Assembly (NCBI GenBank): GCA_041305085.1
Contig: JBFYMA010000029.1
Span: forward strand, 1-18,739
Reading direction: 5' to 3'
DNA: 18,739 nucleotides
From: SURF-58 sp041305085
GTDB lineage: Archaea; Nanobdellota; Nanobdellia; Woesearchaeales; UBA9642
How positions within the stretch are numbered: position 1 is the stretch's first letter; every line of letters begins with the position of its first letter. The notes beneath the pieces were generated by a model. It did no database searches and was not told the DNA's origin. It saw only the letters and a list, made by a program, of their open reading frames with translations. Positions 6,112-12,685 of the stretch are shown one piece after another. The translations under genes and the position numbers were made by a program.

Positions 6112-7035
6112 ATGAATGAAAAATCTTTCAAGCTTTTGAAGTTTATGCAGGAGGAGTTTGGAGACTTCGGGCCTGCTTATGTTGCCCAGGAGCTCAAAGA
6201 ATTGGGTTTTGGCTCGCTTGAAGGGCTGAGCACCGAACAGCAGGATGCCCTGGTTGAGAGCATCCTGAAGAATGTGTTTGCAAAAAACATGTCAGCCCAG
6301 AAGCTTGCAATAAAAAGGATTTCTCTGCAGTCAATAATGAGGGAGCGAGAGTCAGAGCCTACAGAAGAATCCCATAAAACAAGAGCTTTGCTGGGCATTC
6401 CAAAGATTAGCTTTGAGTTTCCATCAAAGTCTTCGGAGAGCGATGAAGCGCTAAAGAAGGGAAGGAAAAATGCAAGAATCCTTTCAGATTCTGCCACAAA
6501 AAGAATTTTTTTTATTTCCATGATAATTCTGGCGGTTGTTGTTTTTGTAATCCTTGCGGTTACAGACATTTTCGGCATATCAAAAATTGGTGAGGAAAAA
6601 AATGAATCAATCGGCTCAAAAACAAATGAGTTTGATGCAGAGATTTTCAACAATTCAAACTCTTCAGCAAAGCCAAATTTGAATGTATTGCAGGCGGGAG
6701 AATTCCCCAGCCAGAACCAAAGCAATATTCCCAACACGAGCCTTGGCAGTTTTGGAGAAATTCCCCAGAACAGCACGGACAGCGCTGGCTCTGATGCACT
6801 GAAACACTCAGACGCATCCAGTGCTCCAGATCTTCCTGAGCTTCCTGACTCCACAGGAATACCTGAAATAACCACAAATAACAACTCAACTCCTGCTTTT
6901 AACAGCTCTCTGCCAATCCCTGACAACTCTTCCACTGTCTGCGATGAGTCCAGGGTTGGAAAAATATTTTTTGACCCGAACACTCTTCACTTTTACGGCT
7001 GTGACGGGGCAGAGTGGAAACAGCTGGACAACTAG
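6112..7035 (+). CDS. Membrane-anchored protein: helical 'KNVF' domain, one TM, glycosylatable ectodomain
   Basis: A 307-aa protein of unknown function. Residues 8-78 are a helical domain (FGDFGPAYVAQELKELGF, VESILKNVF) homologous to the separate gene at 7032-7331. Residues 92-130 are a basic linker, 131-151 one membrane helix (RIFFISMIILAVVVFVILAV), and 152-275 a low-complexity S/N/P-rich region with nine or more N-x-S/T sequons. Residues 277-307 hold two Cys (C277, C297) in a short module VGKIFFDPNTLHFYGC..AEW that resembles the G-x-[IL]-[YF]-[YF]-[DN] ... Y-[DN]-G-x-x-W units of cell-surface proteins. Predicted topology: helical domain inside with the CBS partner, ectodomain outside. Translation is probably coupled to the CBS gene. 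Confidence 0.85.
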   Translation: MNEKSFKLLKFMQEEFGDFGPAYVAQELKELGFGSLEGLSTEQQDALVESILKNVFAKNMSAQKLAIKRISLQSIMRERESEPTEESHKTRALLGIPKISFEFPSKSSESDEALKKGRKNARILSDSATKRIFFISMIILAVVVFVILAVTDIFGISKIGEEKNESIGSKTNEFDAEIFNNSNSSAKPNLNVLQAGEFPSQNQSNIPNTSLGSFGEIPQNSTDSAGSDALKHSDASSAPDLPELPDSTGIPEITTNNNSTPAFNSSLPIPDNSSTVCDESRVGKIFFDPNTLHFYGCDGAEWKQLDN

Positions 7036-7331
7036 TCCCTTTTAGAATAATAGTCCAGCTCTGCCATACTGTTCAGGGATTTTTTTGCATGCTCTGAAAG
7101 ATTCAATATAGAATAAAGCCTGCTCCTTATAGTGCTGCACTTGTTGGCTGAAAATACCTCTGAAAAAACGTTTTTTATAATCTTTTCTGCAAGAACTTTT
7201 TTGTTTTGGTCGCTCATTGCTGAGATGCCTTCAAAGCCCATGCTTTTTATTTCCCTGGATGCAAGCGCCTCTCCCAGGCTTCCGAAATACTGGTTCAGCA
7301 GCAATGCAAGGTTTTGTGAAGCTTTATCCAT
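7032..7331 (-). CDS. Soluble paralogue of the 'KNVF' helical domain
   Basis: A 99-aa protein, unnamed family. It aligns with residues 11-77 of the 6112-7035 product: YFGSLGEALASREIKSMGF against EFGDFGPAYVAQELKELGF, EKIIKNVFSEVFSANK against ESILKNVFAKNMSAQK, then RSRLYSIL against RISLQSIM. It lacks the membrane helix and ectodomain. The ATG (7329-7331) lies 1 nt after the stop of the upstream CBS gene, as in the other pair (0 nt). Its stop codon TAG shares a palindromic CTAG (7032-7035) with the stop of the convergent gene. A partner or output domain for the CBS sensor is inferred from the repeated pairing. Confidence 0.85.
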   Translation of the reverse strand: MDKASQNLALLLNQYFGSLGEALASREIKSMGFEGISAMSDQNKKVLAEKIIKNVFSEVFSANKCSTIRSRLYSILNLSEHAKKSLNSMAELDYYSKRD

Positions 7332-7332
7332 T

Positions 7333-7722
7333 TTATACTTTCCATTTTGAAGAAAAAACCCTTAGCAGGTCTGTCTGGGTCACTATGCCTGCCAGCTTTT
7401 TGTTTTTCAGGAGCGGAAGCTTTTTTATTTTCTTCATGTTCATGACAAATGCTGCCTGGACATCACTCATGTCATGCCTGCCCACGACAGGGTTTTTTGT
7501 CATTACATCCTTTACCACCAATTTTTCTGCATCAAAGTTTTTTGCTGCAACAGAGTTAAGAACATCCCTTTCTGTTATTATGCCTATAACTTTCTGCTTT
7601 TCAACAACAACCACTGTCCCTATCCTGAATTTTTTCATAAGCTTTACTGCGTGCAGAACTCTTTTTTCCTTTGTGCACGTAACAACCTTTTTTGCCATAA
7701 ACCTTGAAACAGGATATGCCAT
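7333..7722 (-). CDS. CBS-domain pair protein (copy 2)
   Basis: A 129-aa two-CBS protein, close paralogue of the 5713 product: GIITERDVLNSV against GIITERDILNKV, VVKDVMTKNPVVGRHDMSDV against VKDVMTKKVIVGKPNMSDI, KLAGIVTQTDLLRV against RLAGIVTQTDLLKL. It is likely an adenine-nucleotide-type sensor. The start at 7722 is fixed by AGAGGTGG (7728-7735); an in-frame GTG (7729-7731) lies inside that site. It follows trpS by 27 nt in the same direction, so trpS, this gene and the KNVF gene may form one transcript. Confidence 0.92.
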   Translation of the reverse strand: MAYPVSRFMAKKVVTCTKEKRVLHAVKLMKKFRIGTVVVVEKQKVIGIITERDVLNSVAAKNFDAEKLVVKDVMTKNPVVGRHDMSDVQAAFVMNMKKIKKLPLLKNKKLAGIVTQTDLLRVFSSKWKV

Positions 7723-7749
7723 AAAAACCACCTCTGAATTTTGAAAACC

Positions 7750-8862
7750 TTACTGCTTAAAAATGAATTTGTCTATGAGCTTTTCAGCTTTTTTTCTTTT
7801 TTCCTGGTGTGATTTTAAAAAAGCATTGAGATTATCTATGAGAATCTGCTTGAGCTCTCCTGACAAGAGCTTTCCTGACTTGTAGTCCTGGTAGATTTTT
7901 TTCAGCTTTTCATCGTCTTCTTCAAAAAATGTCAGCCATTGATAAGGGATATCTATGTCCGGGTTGCCTCCTTTTTTCCTGTGCTCCTCGATTGTTGCCT
8001 GCCCGCCGGAAAATGCGTACTTGTTTATCTTGTTCTTTACAGTTTTTTCATCATCTGTAAGATAAATTGCTGTTCCTTCGCTGCTTGACAGCTTTCCATC
8101 CTTTTCCATTCCTGCAAGCCCTGGCAAGAACCTGCACTGGATGCTTGCAGGCTTGTAAAATCCAAGCTTGGGCATAACATCCCTTGAAACTCTGAAATGA
8201 GGATCCTGGTCTATTGCATGAGGAATAAGGCAGGCCATTTTTTTGTTTTTTAAAATACTTGGCAAAAATGCAGGGACTGCCTGCATCGCAGTATAGAATA
8301 TCAGGCCGATGTTTGTATCATTGGTAAAACCAAACGTTGCCTTTGCAGTTGAAAAATTGATCTTTTTTGCAACCTTCACAGCCTCTTTGTACATTATGCC
8401 TGCATGCTTTGTGTCAATCAAGAAATGGGTTTTTTTCGGGTCAAAGCCCAATGCTATAACATCAAGCATGTTTTGGTGAAGGAATTCCTCAATCTCTTCA
8501 AAGCTTTTTTCCTTGAGCAAAAACTTTTCGTCATCAGTAAACTGGAACCACAATTCCAGATTCAGCTTTTCCTGAAGCCATTTTGTAAACATCCATACAA
8601 CTGCGTGCCCCACGTGTATGGGCCCGCTTGGACCGCAGCCAGTGTAAAGAAATGCGTTTCCTTTTTCGCACTCATCCAGAAAGAATTTCAAGTCGCGGTG
8701 GGCAAAGAATATCTCTCTCCTGAGAAAGTGGTGGCGTTCTCCAGCCATCTTCTCAAGCCTTTCTATCAGCTCTTTGTCGAGTTTTGAAACTCCGAATTCC
8801 TTGATCAGCTTCCCGTAATCCACGCTGCCCTTCACTTCCCAGGGCGTAACGATTGTTTTCAT
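7750..8862 (-). CDS. trpS: Tryptophanyl-tRNA synthetase
   Basis: A 370-aa class Ic synthetase of the archaeal/eukaryotic type, charging tRNA-Trp with tryptophan. The HIGH-type motif is TGCGPSGPIHVGH (74-86) and the KMSKS-type loop is KLSSS (257-261), inside GMEKDGKLSSSEGTAIYL. Also typical are FQFTDDEKFL (107-115), ATFGFTNDTNIG and AIDQDPHFRVSRDV (216-229). An N-terminal extension of about 70 residues precedes the Rossmann fold, with PWEVKG near the start as in archaeal TrpRS. The length fits the family. TTTTTAAA at 8885-8892 lies 22 nt before the ATG, indicating a leaderless mRNA. Confidence 0.96.
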   Translation of the reverse strand: MKTIVTPWEVKGSVDYGKLIKEFGVSKLDKELIERLEKMAGERHHFLRREIFFAHRDLKFFLDECEKGNAFLYTGCGPSGPIHVGHAVVWMFTKWLQEKLNLELWFQFTDDEKFLLKEKSFEEIEEFLHQNMLDVIALGFDPKKTHFLIDTKHAGIMYKEAVKVAKKINFSTAKATFGFTNDTNIGLIFYTAMQAVPAFLPSILKNKKMACLIPHAIDQDPHFRVSRDVMPKLGFYKPASIQCRFLPGLAGMEKDGKLSSSEGTAIYLTDDEKTVKNKINKYAFSGGQATIEEHRKKGGNPDIDIPYQWLTFFEEDDEKLKKIYQDYKSGKLLSGELKQILIDNLNAFLKSHQEKRKKAEKLIDKFIFKQ

Positions 8863-8884
8863 GGCTTTCTGAGAATCTTTGGTG

Positions 8885-8892
8885 TTTAAAAA
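8885..8892 (-). promoter_or_regulatory. TATA-like box for trpS
   Basis: Minus-strand TTTTTAAA, 22 nt before the ATG at 8862. Confidence 0.55.
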
Positions 8893-8902
8893 GTTTTAGA
8901 AA

Positions 8903-8960
8903 TTGTGCAGGCTGTGCAAGGTGTAAGCTGATGCAAATTTGTGCAAAGTGTATTTGTTGC
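8903..8960. repeat. Degenerate TGTGCAAG-like short repeats
   Basis: Within about 55 bp there are TTGTGCAG, CTGTGCAAG, GATGCAAAT, TTGTGCAAAG and TTGTTGCGAG. The copies are irregular in spacing. The stretch lies just upstream of the trpS promoter and beside the hairpin element; no function is evident. Confidence 0.35.
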
Positions 8961-8985
8961 GAGGGATTTATCTGTTGAATTTATC

Positions 8986-9119
8986 ATCAGAATGGATTAT
9001 CTGTGCAGTGCACGGCACTGTCCTGCCGTAGCGGCAGGCAATAACCGGGCTTTGCCCGGCAATGCTCGCGCAGGGCGCGATAAAACCTGGCAGTGCATCT
9101 GCCAGATTTCTATTCTGAT
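8986..9119. repeat. Five-hairpin GC-rich element enclosed by an 11-bp inverted repeat
   Basis: Outer arms ATCAGAATGGA (8986-8996) and TCTATTCTGAT (9109-9119) pair over 11 bp with one G·U. Inside lie five perfect hairpins: CAGTGC-ACG-GCACTG (9006-9020), CCTGCCG-TAG-CGGCAGG (9022-9038), CCGGGC-TTT-GCCCGG (9045-9059), TCGCGC-AGG-GCGCGA (9066-9080) and CTGGCAG-TGCAT-CTGCCAG (9087-9105). The last three gaps are exactly 6 nt (CAATAA, CAATGC, TAAAAC). Most of the 281-bp gene-free stretch 8863-9143 is this element. It is far more GC-rich than its surroundings. It could be a structured RNA, a non-autonomous mobile repeat, or a protein-binding palindrome array; the sequence alone does not decide. Confidence 0.85.
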
Positions 9120-9143
9120 TAAAGAAAAGAGAAAAAACCTATT

Positions 9144-9995
9144 TCAGCTCTGTCTATTGTTTTTTAGTTTCTTCTTTTTATAATCTGTTGAAAAATGATT
9201 TTGCTTTGTGCTCACTGGACGACCTAGTTCTTTTTCAGCTCCAATTCTTGCGTTTCCTGCAACTTTTCCTCCCCTGTTTGCAACATCTTTGCTCTTATCA
9301 AAAGTGTTAGGCTTCTCTTTCTGAGAAATTTCAGTAGTCATGCGCTCCCCGAGCATTGTGAAGATTAACTCTAAGTCGGTCATGTGGTCTCTCAGGTTTG
9401 TTTTTGGTTCTTTTGATAAGTTTTTGAACTCTTTATATTCTGAAGGTGTCATGCCGAATGTTGCTTTTGAAATCTCTGCTGTAAGAATTGCAAAATCTCG
9501 TTTTGCTTCGATTCCTCTTTCTTTCCATTCATCAGTTAACTCCTGTCTTATTGATATTCCTCGAAGCCTTTTGTCAATCCATTCTTTTGGATAACCTTTT
9601 AATTCATAGTATTCCTTAATCCTGTTTTGTCCGAGCTCAGGATTCTCAATTTCATCTATTCGCTCTTTCCCAACTCTTGCAAGCCATCTCTTAAAAGGCT
9701 CAGCGTTCTTGCTAGGAATCGATTGGATAAGTCTAAAAGCATCTCGGGTGTTTCCTGCAAGAGTCTTTCTCTTTTTACCTGTTTCAGTAAGCATTTCTAT
9801 ATGGGGACAATTTGTCCCTAGATAGATTCCAAGTTCAGAATCTCTTTTTCGAAGCTTTTTAAGGTAATCAGTAGAATTAATACTGTCTGTAAGCACTTGC
9901 ACTATGTCGACTAAAGAATAATACCACTCATCCCTAAACCAAACTCTTCGAATTTTTTTACTCTGAAACACAACAAGTTTTTTTTCTTCGTTCAT
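9144..9995 (-). CDS. BRO family / DinD-like phage antirepressor-type protein
   Basis: A 283-aa protein. The N-terminus (about 8-55: VVFQSKKIRRVWFRDEWYYS, LVDIVQVLTDSINSTDYLKK) is a Bro-N domain, a DNA-binding module found in phage antirepressors and baculovirus BRO proteins. The middle (TLAGNTRDAFRLIQSIPS, EPFKRWLARVGKERIDEIENP) and the C-terminal block (GIEAKRDFAILTAEISKATF, HMTDLELIFTMLGERMTTEI, VANRGGKVAGNARIGAEKEL) match the DinD/antirepressor-like family known from bacterial and archaeal genomes. These proteins are usually of mobile origin. The ATG is 24 nt from a TATA box (10020-10027). The gene ends beside the five-hairpin element. Confidence 0.85.
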   Translation of the reverse strand: MNEEKKLVVFQSKKIRRVWFRDEWYYSLVDIVQVLTDSINSTDYLKKLRKRDSELGIYLGTNCPHIEMLTETGKKRKTLAGNTRDAFRLIQSIPSKNAEPFKRWLARVGKERIDEIENPELGQNRIKEYYELKGYPKEWIDKRLRGISIRQELTDEWKERGIEAKRDFAILTAEISKATFGMTPSEYKEFKNLSKEPKTNLRDHMTDLELIFTMLGERMTTEISQKEKPNTFDKSKDVANRGGKVAGNARIGAEKELGRPVSTKQNHFSTDYKKKKLKNNRQS

Positions 9996-10019
9996 TTATA
10001 AACAGAATAATTGCTGTTC

Positions 10020-10027
10020 TTTAAATA
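10020..10027 (-). promoter_or_regulatory. TATA-like box for the BRO-family gene
   Basis: Minus-strand TATTTAAA, 24 nt before the ATG at 9995. Confidence 0.5.
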
Positions 10028-10043
10028 GTTTGAGTAAATATGT

Positions 10044-10070
10044 CCAGTGGAATATCCGGAATATTCATGG
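10044..10070. other. Hairpin between the ABC permease and the BRO gene
   Basis: GAATAT (10050-10055) pairs with ATATTC (10061-10066) around CCGGA, with further CCA/TGG pairing outside (10044-10046 with 10068-10070). It lies 16 nt after the permease stop on the minus strand. No T-run follows on that strand, so a terminator role is uncertain. Confidence 0.35.
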
Positions 10071-10085
10071 GTTTTTTTGCTCTGC

Positions 10086-10850
10086 TCAAGTCCTCAGCTT
10101 CCACCCTTTTCTGAATAAATGTATCAGCAGCACGAAAAGGACTGCTGAAATTATCAAGAGAAGAGGTATGCCTATTGCAAAGCTTCCTTCATGGTAGCCT
10201 ATCATGCCGTACCTTGCGCCGTCTATCATGTAGAATATTGGGTTGAACTTTGCCAGAAACCTTATGCTTTCAGGAATCATACTTATGGAGAAAAATACAC
10301 CTCCCAAAAACGTCAACGGCGTTATCAGGAAGTTAAGGAAAACGTTCAGCTGCTCCCACTTGTTTGCCCACAATCCCACAAATATCCCAAAGCAGGAGAA
10401 TATAAAGCTGGAAAGCAGCACGTAAGCCAGCAGAACCCACATATTCACAACTATTATGTGGGCGAATATTATGGCTATGAGCAGAGTGCCTATCCCAAGC
10501 ACAAACCCCCTTACCATTCCACCAAGTATGTAGGCCATCACCATCTGGAAGTATGACAGCGGGCTCACAAGCACGTCTTCAATGTTGCCTGCCCACCTTG
10601 CCATGAAAAGGCTTCCTGAAGGGTTCATGTAGGAGCCCATTATTATGTTCATAAGTATCAATCCTGGAACAAGGAACTGGATGTATGGGAATCCTTCTAT
10701 CTCTTTTATCCTTGCGCCAAGAAATGCTCCAAAAATTACTATGTACAAGAATACTGACACCAAGGAAGGGATTACTGTGTTGTTTGGAACCTTGAAAAAC
10801 CTCAGAGACTCTCTTTTCAAATGTGCATAAAAGCCTATCCAGTTCTTCAT
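10086..10850 (-). CDS. ABC-2 type transporter permease
   Basis: A 254-aa membrane protein with about six hydrophobic helices. It has the ABC-2 layout: amphipathic N-terminus (WIGFYAHLKRESLRFFKVP), GLILMNIIMGSYMNPSGSLF, the coupling region GNIEDVLVSPLSYFQMVMAY, and LTFLGGVFFSISMIPESIRF followed by FNPIFYMIDGARYG, typical of multidrug/polysaccharide/nodulation-type exporters (NodJ/DrrB-like). It pairs with the ATPase encoded just upstream; the ATG overlaps the ATPase stop (ATGA, 10847-10850). The substrate is unknown; drug, lipid or hydrophobic compound export is the family expectation. Confidence 0.92.
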   Translation of the reverse strand: MKNWIGFYAHLKRESLRFFKVPNNTVIPSLVSVFLYIVIFGAFLGARIKEIEGFPYIQFLVPGLILMNIIMGSYMNPSGSLFMARWAGNIEDVLVSPLSYFQMVMAYILGGMVRGFVLGIGTLLIAIIFAHIIVVNMWVLLAYVLLSSFIFSCFGIFVGLWANKWEQLNVFLNFLITPLTFLGGVFFSISMIPESIRFLAKFNPIFYMIDGARYGMIGYHEGSFAIGIPLLLIISAVLFVLLIHLFRKGWKLRT

Positions 10851-11764
10851 TTTTTGCCCTCTTTGTGTGTAAGCTTCAAAAATATTTCCTCCAATGATTC
10901 CTCCCTGCTCTTTACATTCAGTATTTCTGCATTGCTTTTTTGAAGGAAAGAAAAAATCTGCCTTGTTATGCCGTTGTTTTTCGTAAAGCTGAACACTGTT
11001 TCATTGTTTTTCTGGCTTTTCAGAAACGTTCTAAGCTCTTCAGGAATTTTTATCTGATTGCTTGTTATTATTGAGAGCTCTTTTTTGCCCAGCTTGTCCA
11101 GGATGTCCTTTTTTTTGCTCAGCTCAATTATTTTTCCATTGTTTACTATGCCTATCCTGTCTGCAAGCTGCTGCGCCTCTTCAATGTAATGAGTTGTCAA
11201 AAAAATTGTTATGCCTTCTTTGTTGATTTTCTGGATGTATTTCCACAGCTCTTTTCTTAGCTCAACATCCAGCCCTGCTGTGGGCTCATCAAGCATGAGT
11301 ATTACTGGCTCATGAATCAGCGCCTTTGCAATGGAGAGCCTTCTCTTCATTCCTCCTGATAGCTTGTGGAATGTCTCTTTTCTTTTTTCATAGAGGTCGA
11401 ACTTTTTCAGCATGTCATCTGCCCGCTTTGAAGCCTCTTTTTTTGGTATTCCAAAATAGCCTGCCTGGAATATGAGGATGTCCCTTATTGAGAAGAATCC
11501 GTCAAACTTGAACTCCTGGGGAGAAAGGCCTATCTGCATCCTTGCCTGCCTGTACTGCTCTACGACGTCAAAGCCATTGACGCGGATTTTTCCTTTTGTG
11601 ATGTTGCTCAGCCCTGTGATGCAGCTTATGATCGTTGTTTTTCCTGCGCCGTTTGGTCCGAGAAATGCAAAGAACTCCCCTTTGGGTATTTTGAGGCTTA
11701 CATTGTCGACCGCCTTGAGCTTTCCATAGAATTTTGTGAGGTTTGAAATGCTTATTGCATCCAT
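10847..11764 (-). CDS. ABC transporter ATP-binding protein (DrrA/CcmA-like)
   Basis: A 305-aa ATPase that energises the ABC-2 permease downstream. Walker A GPNGAGKTT (36-44), Q-loop Q83, signature LSGGM (135-139) with KRRLSIAKAL, Walker B VILMLDE (154-160), D-loop AGLD and switch His in TTHY (191-193). The C-terminal 90 residues (from about 215) are the accessory region found in DrrA/NatA-type exporters, ending in REESLEEIFLKLT. TTTTTAAA at 11787-11794 lies 22 nt before the ATG, suggesting a leaderless mRNA. The TrmB-type regulator lies 60 bp upstream in the same direction and may control it. Confidence 0.95.
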   Translation of the reverse strand: MDAISISNLTKFYGKLKAVDNVSLKIPKGEFFAFLGPNGAGKTTIISCITGLSNITKGKIRVNGFDVVEQYRQARMQIGLSPQEFKFDGFFSIRDILIFQAGYFGIPKKEASKRADDMLKKFDLYEKRKETFHKLSGGMKRRLSIAKALIHEPVILMLDEPTAGLDVELRKELWKYIQKINKEGITIFLTTHYIEEAQQLADRIGIVNNGKIIELSKKKDILDKLGKKELSIITSNQIKIPEELRTFLKSQKNNETVFSFTKNNGITRQIFSFLQKSNAEILNVKSREESLEEIFLKLTHKEGKK

Positions 11765-11786
11765 TATTGCTGTTTTTTAACAATAG

Positions 11787-11794
11787 TTTAAAAA
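11787..11794 (-). promoter_or_regulatory. TATA-like box for the ABC exporter operon
   Basis: Minus-strand TTTTTAAA, 22 nt before the ATG at 11764. Confidence 0.55.
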
Positions 11795-11824
11795 GTTTGT
11801 GGAGTTTCTGTTTGAGAAGTTTTG

Positions 11825-12586
11825 TTATGGATTTTTTTTGGAGTTATTCCACAAATTGTCAAAAACTACGTTGAATGCTTTGACAAAAATGTCGTCTTCT
11901 ATTAGGAATCCTCTGGGCTGTTTTCCTATTGAGTACTCCAGATAAAGATATTTTCCCATTGTTCCCCAGACTGCTTCTGCGTCTTTATAAGGAATATATC
12001 TTACCAGAGTATGGGGCATTTTTGACCTTAGGATACCTATTTTTGACCCTGTGGGAAATATCATTCTTGTATTTATCTTCTTTTTTACTCTTTGGAGGTG
12101 CCATTCGTGAAAGTATCCCAGCATGGGGTTGTGTTCCGGATCCCTTCTCAGAAAGGTTCTTGCCAGGTCTTTTTCTGTGGATTCTTCCAGCATCTCTGTC
12201 CATAATGACTTTAACCCTGAGATTCCTTCAAAATACTTGTATCTTGAATAGGGCTCTTTCTGGATGACCCTTTTTTTAAGGTTTTGTATGAGGCCCATGA
12301 GCTCTTGCTCTTCTTTTTTGAGGCTCTGCTCTTTCTGCTTGAACAGCTCCTGCAATGCTTCAGGAGGGCTGGGCATGAATACTTTGATGTTGTTTTGAAG
12401 CCTGTAAGACGCCAGGCCTTTCTCTATCAGGCTTTGCAGCACCTTGTAAATGTTGGAGCTGGCAACTTTTGCCTGTTTGCATAGTATTCCTGTTTGTGCT
12501 TCTTCCAGTTCCAGAAGGGCAAGGTATGTTCTGCTTTCCATAGGGCTTAGGTCTATGCCTGCCATTATTTCCTGAATATTATTCAT
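11825..12586 (-). CDS. TrmB family transcriptional regulator
   Basis: A 253-aa archaeal regulator. The N-terminus (about 8-75) is the winged helix-turn-helix of TrmB/Sugar-specific regulators: AGIDLSPMESRTYLALLELE, then the recognition region ASSNIYKVLQSLIEKGLASY. A coiled-coil linker follows (KQKEQSLKKEEQELMGLIQN), then an effector or dimerisation domain with YFEGISGLKSLWTEMLEE. TrmB proteins repress transport and sugar genes and release DNA on ligand binding. A 19-bp palindrome (12588-12606) lies directly before the ATG, over the expected transcription start, indicating autoregulation. The ABC-2 exporter 60 bp downstream is the natural target. The ligand is unknown. Confidence 0.9.
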   Translation of the reverse strand: MNNIQEIMAGIDLSPMESRTYLALLELEEAQTGILCKQAKVASSNIYKVLQSLIEKGLASYRLQNNIKVFMPSPPEALQELFKQKEQSLKKEEQELMGLIQNLKKRVIQKEPYSRYKYFEGISGLKSLWTEMLEESTEKDLARTFLRRDPEHNPMLGYFHEWHLQRVKKKINTRMIFPTGSKIGILRSKMPHTLVRYIPYKDAEAVWGTMGKYLYLEYSIGKQPRGFLIEDDIFVKAFNVVFDNLWNNSKKNP

Positions 12587-12587
12587 A

Positions 12588-12606
12588 CTACTATATTATA
12601 TAGTAG
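12588..12606. promoter_or_regulatory. Palindromic operator before the TrmB-type gene
   Basis: CTACTATA-TTA-TATAGTAG, perfect 8-bp arms. It sits between the TATA box and the ATG at 12586. A related half-site TACTACTG occurs at 12637-12644, on the side of the divergent gene. Confidence 0.7.
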
Positions 12607-12607
12607 C

Positions 12608-12622
12608 AAATATTTATATATT
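12608..12622. promoter_or_regulatory. AT-rich TATA region between TrmB and the divergent operon
   Basis: AATATTTATATATTT is nearly symmetrical. On the minus strand TATATAAA (12613-12620) fits the TrmB start. On the plus strand TTTATATA would start a transcript near 12645 and give the 12686 gene a leader of about 40 nt. Confidence 0.5.
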
Positions 12623-12685
12623 TCGCTTTCCTAGTTACTACTGAAAGGTAATTAAAAGAAAGATGAAAAAAAGAGGTGAAACAAA

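Noticed and set aside
6177..6983. 268-aa minus-strand frame opposite the membrane-anchored protein
   Set aside because: Antisense shadow rich in Ser/Phe from the complement of the real gene, which has paralogy and operon support.
8903..8960. TGTGCAAG-like repeats as a CRISPR array or iteron origin
   Set aside because: Copies are only 7-9 nt, irregular and degenerate; no spacers, no cas genes and no replication initiator nearby.
8986..9119. Hairpin element as a tRNA or a simple terminator
   Set aside because: No acceptor/T-arm consensus (no TTCNANN loop) and no T-run behind the hairpins on either strand; five hairpins are far more than a terminator needs.
8941..9183. 80-aa plus-strand frame across the hairpin element
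   Set aside because: Its middle is just the translated hairpin arms, there is no start signal, and the end overlaps the BRO gene antisense.
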